Shown: one piece after another, positions 60,497 to 64,000 of the stretch | How positions within the stretch are numbered: position 1 is the stretch's first letter | Layout: each line of letters begins with the position of its first letter | Origin: Hymenobacter rigui | GTDB lineage: Bacteria; Bacteroidota; Bacteroidia; Cytophagales; Hymenobacteraceae | Reading direction: 5' to 3' | NCBI RefSeq assembly: GCF_003944715.1 | Contig: NZ_RWIT01000003.1 | Coordinates: 421,602-485,601 of the forward strand | DNA length: 64,000 nt | The notes under the pieces: model-generated | Seen by the model: only the letters and a program-made list of their open reading frames with translations | Databases searched by the model: none | What the model was told of the DNA's origin: nothing | Program-made: the position numbers and the translations under genes

Positions 60497-60638
60497 ATCA
60501 AGGCTGACGCTTGGTAGTTGATAACCGACAATACCACTTCTATCGGAAATCAGCAACCTAATTTCTAACCGTTTTAGCGGACTATATAGTGGGGTCGAAA
60601 TTACAAAAAACCGCCTGATTAGCACCCTTTTAGGCTTA

Positions 60639-60666
60639 TGTGGAAAACTTCCAGGAAATAGGTTTG
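60639..60666 (+). promoter_or_regulatory. nrdA upstream region: DnaA box and -7 element
   Basis: TGTGGAAAA (60639-60647) is the complement of TTTTCCACA, which fits the DnaA consensus TTWTNCACA. It ends 11 bases before TAGGTTTG (60659-60666), an exact -7 match, so the box lies at the -33 position. A leader of about 140 bases precedes the nrdA ATG. The rest of the 534 bp gap holds a hairpin repeat and a terminator. Confidence 0.5.
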
Positions 60667-60807
60667 TCCTGAGTTCCCGGAGCGGATATATTCGGAACCG
60701 TTGACCTGCCTTAAGGGCCCGGTTGCCCCCTGTTTCTGCTTTGATTCTTTGGCCGGTTTTCCCCGGCTATTCCCATACTTCCACTCCCCACATCAACTGC
60801 TACGCCT

Positions 60808-63189
60808 ATGTTGGTACTCAAACGCGACGGCCGCCGCGAATCCGTCAAATTCGATAAGGTAACGGCCCGCATCGAGAAGCTTTGCTACGGACTCAACCAG
60901 AATTTCATTTCCCCGATTGAGGTAGCCAAAAAGGTTATCGACGGGATTTACGACGGCGTGACCACCGTGGAGCTGGACAACCTGGCCGCCGAAACCGCCG
61001 CCTCGCTCACCACCAAGCACCCCGACTACGCCATCCTGGCTGCGCGCATTGCCGTGAGCAACCTGCACAAGGTCACCAGCAAGTCGTTCAGCAGCACCAT
61101 GAAGCGGCTGCACACCTACGAGGACCCCAAAACCGGCGAAAACGCTTCCCTCATTGCCCAGGACGTATGGGAAATCGTGCACCGGCACGCTGCCACCCTC
61201 GATTCGGCCATCATCTACGACCGGGACTACAACTACGACTACTTCGGCTTCAAGACGCTGGAGCGCAGCTACCTGCTCCGCCTCGACGGCAAGGTGGTGG
61301 AGCGGCCCCAGCACATGCTTATGCGCGTGGCCGTGGGCATTCACAAAGAAGACATTGCCGCCGCCATCGAGACCTACAACCTGATGAGTGAGCGGTGGTT
61401 CACGCACGCCACGCCTACGCTGTTCAACGCCGGCACGCCCAAGCCCCAGCTTAGCTCCTGCTTCCTGCTCACGATGAAGGACGACTCCATCGAGGGCATT
61501 TATGACACGCTGAAGAACTGCGCCCTGATTTCGCAGAGCGCCGGCGGCATTGGCCTGGCCGTGCACAACGTACGCGCCACCGGCTCCTACATCAAAGGCA
61601 CCAACGGCACCAGCAACGGCCTCACGCCCATGCTGAAGGTGTTCAACGACACGGCCCGCTACGTGGACCAGGGCGGCGGCAAGCGCAAGGGCGCTTTCGC
61701 CATCTACCTGGAGCCCTGGCACGCCGACATCCTCGACTTCCTGGACCTGAAAAAGAACCATGGCAAGGAGGAGATGCGCGCCCGCGACCTGTTTTACGCC
61801 CTCTGGACGCCTGACCTGTTCATGAAGCGCGTGGAAGCCAACGGCGACTGGACGCTGATGTGCCCCCACGAGTGCCCCGGCCTGGATACCACCTACGGCG
61901 AGGAATTTGAGCGCCTGTACCAGAAGTATGAGCGCGAAGGCCGCGGCCGCAAAACCATTAAGGCCCAGGAGCTGTGGTTTGCCATTCTGGAAAGCCAGAC
62001 CGAGACCGGCACGCCTTACATGCTGTTCAAGGACGCCGCCAACAGCAAGAGCAACCAGAAAAACCTCGGGACCATCAAGAGCTCCAACCTCTGCACCGAG
62101 ATTATGGAGTACACCGACGAGAACGAAATTGCCGTGTGCAACCTCGCCTCGCTGGCCCTGCCCCGCTACGTGCGTCCCGACGAAGCTGGCAACCTCATCT
62201 TCGACCATAAGAAGCTGTACGAGGTTACCTACCACGCCACGATGAACCTCAACAAGGTCATCGACATCAACTACTACCCCGTAATTGAGGCTGAGCGCAG
62301 CAACCGCCGCCACCGCCCCATCGGGCTGGGCGTGCAGGGCCTGGCCGATACGTTCATTGCCCTGCGCATGCCGTTCGAGAGCGACGAAGCCAGCGGCCTG
62401 AACAAGGACATCTTCGAGACCATCTACTTCGCGGCCATGACGGCCTCCAAGGATTTGGCCATGCGCGACGGCCACTACGAAACCTTCCCCGGCTCGCCGC
62501 TGAGCCAGGGCCAGTTCCAGTTCGATATGTGGGGCGTGAAGCCCGAGTCGGGCCGGTGGGATTGGGAAACGCTGCGCGCCCAGGTGATGGAGCACGGCGT
62601 ACGCAACTCGCTGCTGGTAGCCCCCATGCCGACGGCCTCCACGGCCCAGATTCTGGGTAATAATGAGTCGTTTGAGCCTTACACCTCCAACATCTACGTG
62701 CGCCGCGTGCTGAGCGGTGAGTTCATGGTGGTGAACAAGCACCTGCTGAAGGACCTGGTGAAGCTGGGCCTGTGGAACGAGCAGATGAAGAACGCCATCA
62801 TTGCCGCCAACGGCTCGGTGCAGGACATCCCCAGCATCCCGCAGCACATCAAGGATCTGTACAAAACGGTGTGGGAGATTTCGCAGCGCCGCATCATTGA
62901 CATGTCGGCCGACCGGGGCGCGTACATCTGCCAGAGCCAGAGCCTGAACCTGCACGTGCTGAACGTGAACTTCGGCAAGCTCACCAGCATGCACTTCCAC
63001 TCGTGGAAGAAGGGCCTGAAAACCGGCATGTATTACCTGCGCACCAAAGCCGCCGCCGACGCCATCAAGTTCACGGTGCAGAAGCAAGCCGCCGAGACCC
63101 TGGAGCCGCTGAACGTATCGGCCCAGAACGCCGCCGACATGGCCTGCTCCCTGGACAACCCAGACGCCTGCGAGGCCTGCGGTTCGTAG
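60808..63189 (+). CDS. nrdA: Class Ia ribonucleotide reductase, alpha (catalytic) subunit
   Basis: 793 residues. N-terminal ATP-cone ([18 protein letters not shown] to about 90). Active-site residues: Cys218 in LSSCFLL and its redox partner Cys444 in CNLASLAL; Asn427, thiyl-radical Cys429 and Glu431 in [23 protein letters not shown] is of the eukaryotic-like type. The C-terminal CEACG is the redox tail. It reduces NDPs to dNDPs with NrdB. Own promoter and terminator; nrdB is 5.4 kb upstream. Confidence 0.97.
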   Translation: MLVLKRDGRRESVKFDKVTARIEKLCYGLNQNFISPIEVAKKVIDGIYDGVTTVELDNLAAETAASLTTKHPDYAILAARIAVSNLHKVTSKSFSSTMKRLHTYEDPKTGENASLIAQDVWEIVHRHAATLDSAIIYDRDYNYDYFGFKTLERSYLLRLDGKVVERPQHMLMRVAVGIHKEDIAAAIETYNLMSERWFTHATPTLFNAGTPKPQLSSCFLLTMKDDSIEGIYDTLKNCALISQSAGGIGLAVHNVRATGSYIKGTNGTSNGLTPMLKVFNDTARYVDQGGGKRKGAFAIYLEPWHADILDFLDLKKNHGKEEMRARDLFYALWTPDLFMKRVEANGDWTLMCPHECPGLDTTYGEEFERLYQKYEREGRGRKTIKAQELWFAILESQTETGTPYMLFKDAANSKSNQKNLGTIKSSNLCTEIMEYTDENEIAVCNLASLALPRYVRPDEAGNLIFDHKKLYEVTYHATMNLNKVIDINYYPVIEAERSNRRHRPIGLGVQGLADTFIALRMPFESDEASGLNKDIFETIYFAAMTASKDLAMRDGHYETFPGSPLSQGQFQFDMWGVKPESGRWDWETLRAQVMEHGVRNSLLVAPMPTASTAQILGNNESFEPYTSNIYVRRVLSGEFMVVNKHLLKDLVKLGLWNEQMKNAIIAANGSVQDIPSIPQHIKDLYKTVWEISQRRIIDMSADRGAYICQSQSLNLHVLNVNFGKLTSMHFHSWKKGLKTGMYYLRTKAAADAIKFTVQKQAAETLEPLNVSAQNAADMACSLDNPDACEACGS

Positions 63190-63204
63190 GGTATCTTATT
63201 TTTT

Positions 63205-63248
63205 AATAAAAGCCGGGAGTACTATTCTGTATTTCCGGCTTTTTTAAT
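63205..63248 (+). terminator. nrdA terminator
   Basis: AAAAGCCGG pairs with CCGGCTTTT, with a T-run; the loop is about 18 bases and partly paired. Confidence 0.75.
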
Positions 63249-63259
63249 TATATACCACA

Positions 63260-63889
63260 ATGTCCAACGTCGTTTTTATAATAGGCAATGGCTTTAATTT
63301 CATGATTCAAAATATTATTGATAATATACCTATCAAAGAATTAGAAGCGACACAAGTTTTAACCAGAAGAAATGTTGCTGATAACATAAGAAGCATCACC
63401 TTATTATGGAAAAAATTTCAACTTGTATTCGACGAACTGAGAGCTCATTTTATTCAAAAAGGCAATAATATATCTGATGAATATTTAATAAAACTTATAA
63501 ATTCTGTTATAAATTTTTTCTCTAACTTAGAAGGTTTTGAAAAAATATTAACACCAGATGATATTAAAAAACTAAGATCTGTATTTGACAAATTTTTATT
63601 AAACAAAATATCTGAAATTGCTGAGGAATTTAGAATTCATCAAGAGAGAAAATCATATAAACTGATTAGAAAATATTTTCCAGGTTTCTCAAAAAGCATT
63701 GTAGAAACTGCCGAAAATAATAACCTCAAGCGAGTAGCATTTTTCACCACAAACTACGACGGAATATTAGATACTCTGCTAACCACTATACCGAAAGGAT
63801 TTCCCTTTAAAGATGGATTCGGAAGAATAGTAGAAGACAATGGTTCGTCTAGTAAACTTGAGCAGTCAGGCAATATAGCGGATTCATGA
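63260..63889 (+). pseudogene. SIR2-like (possible anti-phage) protein, 3'-truncated at an IS junction
   Basis: 209 codons, strikingly A+T-rich against GC-rich neighbours, so probably acquired. The N-terminal VVFIIGNGFNFMIQNI resembles the nucleotide-binding start of SIR2-like/AbiH-type proteins. RVAFFTTNYDGILDTLL carries the TTNYD motif of SIR2-like NADase domains, common in bacterial defence systems. Base composition switches to GC-rich at about 63876 and the last few codons plus the stop come from the element, so the natural C-terminus is lost or lies beyond it. Function is inferred from two motifs only. Confidence 0.6.
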
Positions 63890-64000
63890 ACGGTGTAGCT
63901 GCCGTCGCCTAGCGTACGTAAGCAGGTATATGCAAGCGTATTCGATGGATTTGCGCCAGCGCGTGGCGCAGGCGCTGACTGAGCCCGGAGCCCGGCAGGC
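63876..64000 (+). mobile_element. IS630-like insertion sequence, left end
   Basis: GC-rich sequence begins abruptly at about 63876, next to TA dinucleotides (63874-63877), the target of IS630-type elements. A transposase start follows 54 bases later. The right end is outside the window, so terminal inverted repeats cannot be checked. Confidence 0.55.
63930..64000 (+). CDS. IS630-family transposase, N-terminal fragment (cut by window end)
   Basis: Twenty-three codons are visible: MQAYSMDLRQRVAQALTEPG. The YSMDLRQRVAQAL pattern is typical of the N-terminal helix-turn-helix of IS630-type transposases. ATG at 63930 or 63945 may be used. Confidence 0.6.
   Translation, partial: MQAYSMDLRQRVAQALTEPGARQ

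Noticed and set aside
60793..63087. 764-codon minus-strand open frame antisense to nrdA
   Set aside because: Pure shadow of nrdA; composition is His/Val/Gln/Ala-rich and lacks any motif.
1..64000. tRNA, rRNA or CRISPR arrays
   Set aside because: No T-loop-like GTTCGA motifs with paired arms in the gaps and no spaced direct repeats of 24-40 bp; the only repeats are hairpins and heptamer arrays.

Overview
The window looks like a chromosomal segment of a Hymenobacter-like bacterium (Bacteroidota, Cytophagales). The evidence is high-GC coding sequence, a TonB-dependent receptor, an OmpP1/FadL porin, two proteins with type IX secretion (T9SS) C-terminal signals, many GTG starts, promoters of the Bacteroidota TTTG/TAnnTTTG type, and a bacterial kynurenine pathway. 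No tRNA, rRNA or CRISPR array was seen.

Layout. (1) 0-4.5 kb: end of a TonB-dependent receptor, AlkB-like dioxygenase, a small membrane protein, kynureninase. (2) 4.6-26 kb: an island of eight polytopic GT-C-like membrane proteins, four paralogous lipoproteins, one polyprenyl-phosphate glycosyltransferase (GtrB type) and a methyltransferase. Interleaved with them are kynurenine-degradation genes: ACMSD, 3-hydroxyanthranilate dioxygenase, an SDR and an aldehyde dehydrogenase, plus the kynureninase at 3.2 kb. (3) 26-44.6 kb: a TonB-domain lipoprotein, pirin, DPP-IV, an OmpP1 porin, an RRxR-repeat lipoprotein, proS, a META lipoprotein, an NfeD-flotillin pair, an OmpA-family protein, an IPNS-like oxygenase and a chromate transporter. 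(4) 44.7-51.1 kb: nucleotide-sugar genes rmlA, tviC-like, rmlB, galE, tviB-like and a wbpD-like acetyltransferase, all on the minus strand. (5) 51.2-54 kb: prmC, ribD, rpmA, rplU. (6) 54-63.2 kb: class Ia ribonucleotide reductase split as nrdB ... nrdA around a DUF6624-like protein and two T9SS cargo proteins (phosphoesterase, CotH kinase). (7) 63.2-64 kb: a sharply A+T-rich SIR2-like gene cut off by the start of an IS630-like element.

How the parts may fit. GtrB would charge a polyprenyl phosphate with sugar. The GT-C proteins would transfer such sugars outside the inner membrane. The nucleotide-sugar cluster would supply deoxy- and uronic-acid sugars. The four lipoproteins share one DFE..GW / DDL module that also seems to occur at the C-termini of two GT-C proteins, so lipoproteins and enzymes probably act on the same envelope glycan. 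This is inference from content and order.

Two kinds of intergenic structure recur. One is near-perfect 33-40 bp hairpins starting GTCAT. The other is arrays and inverted repeats phased every 7 bases, with a different heptamer at each locus. Perfect DnaA boxes lie upstream of nrdB and a consensus-matching one upstream of nrdA.
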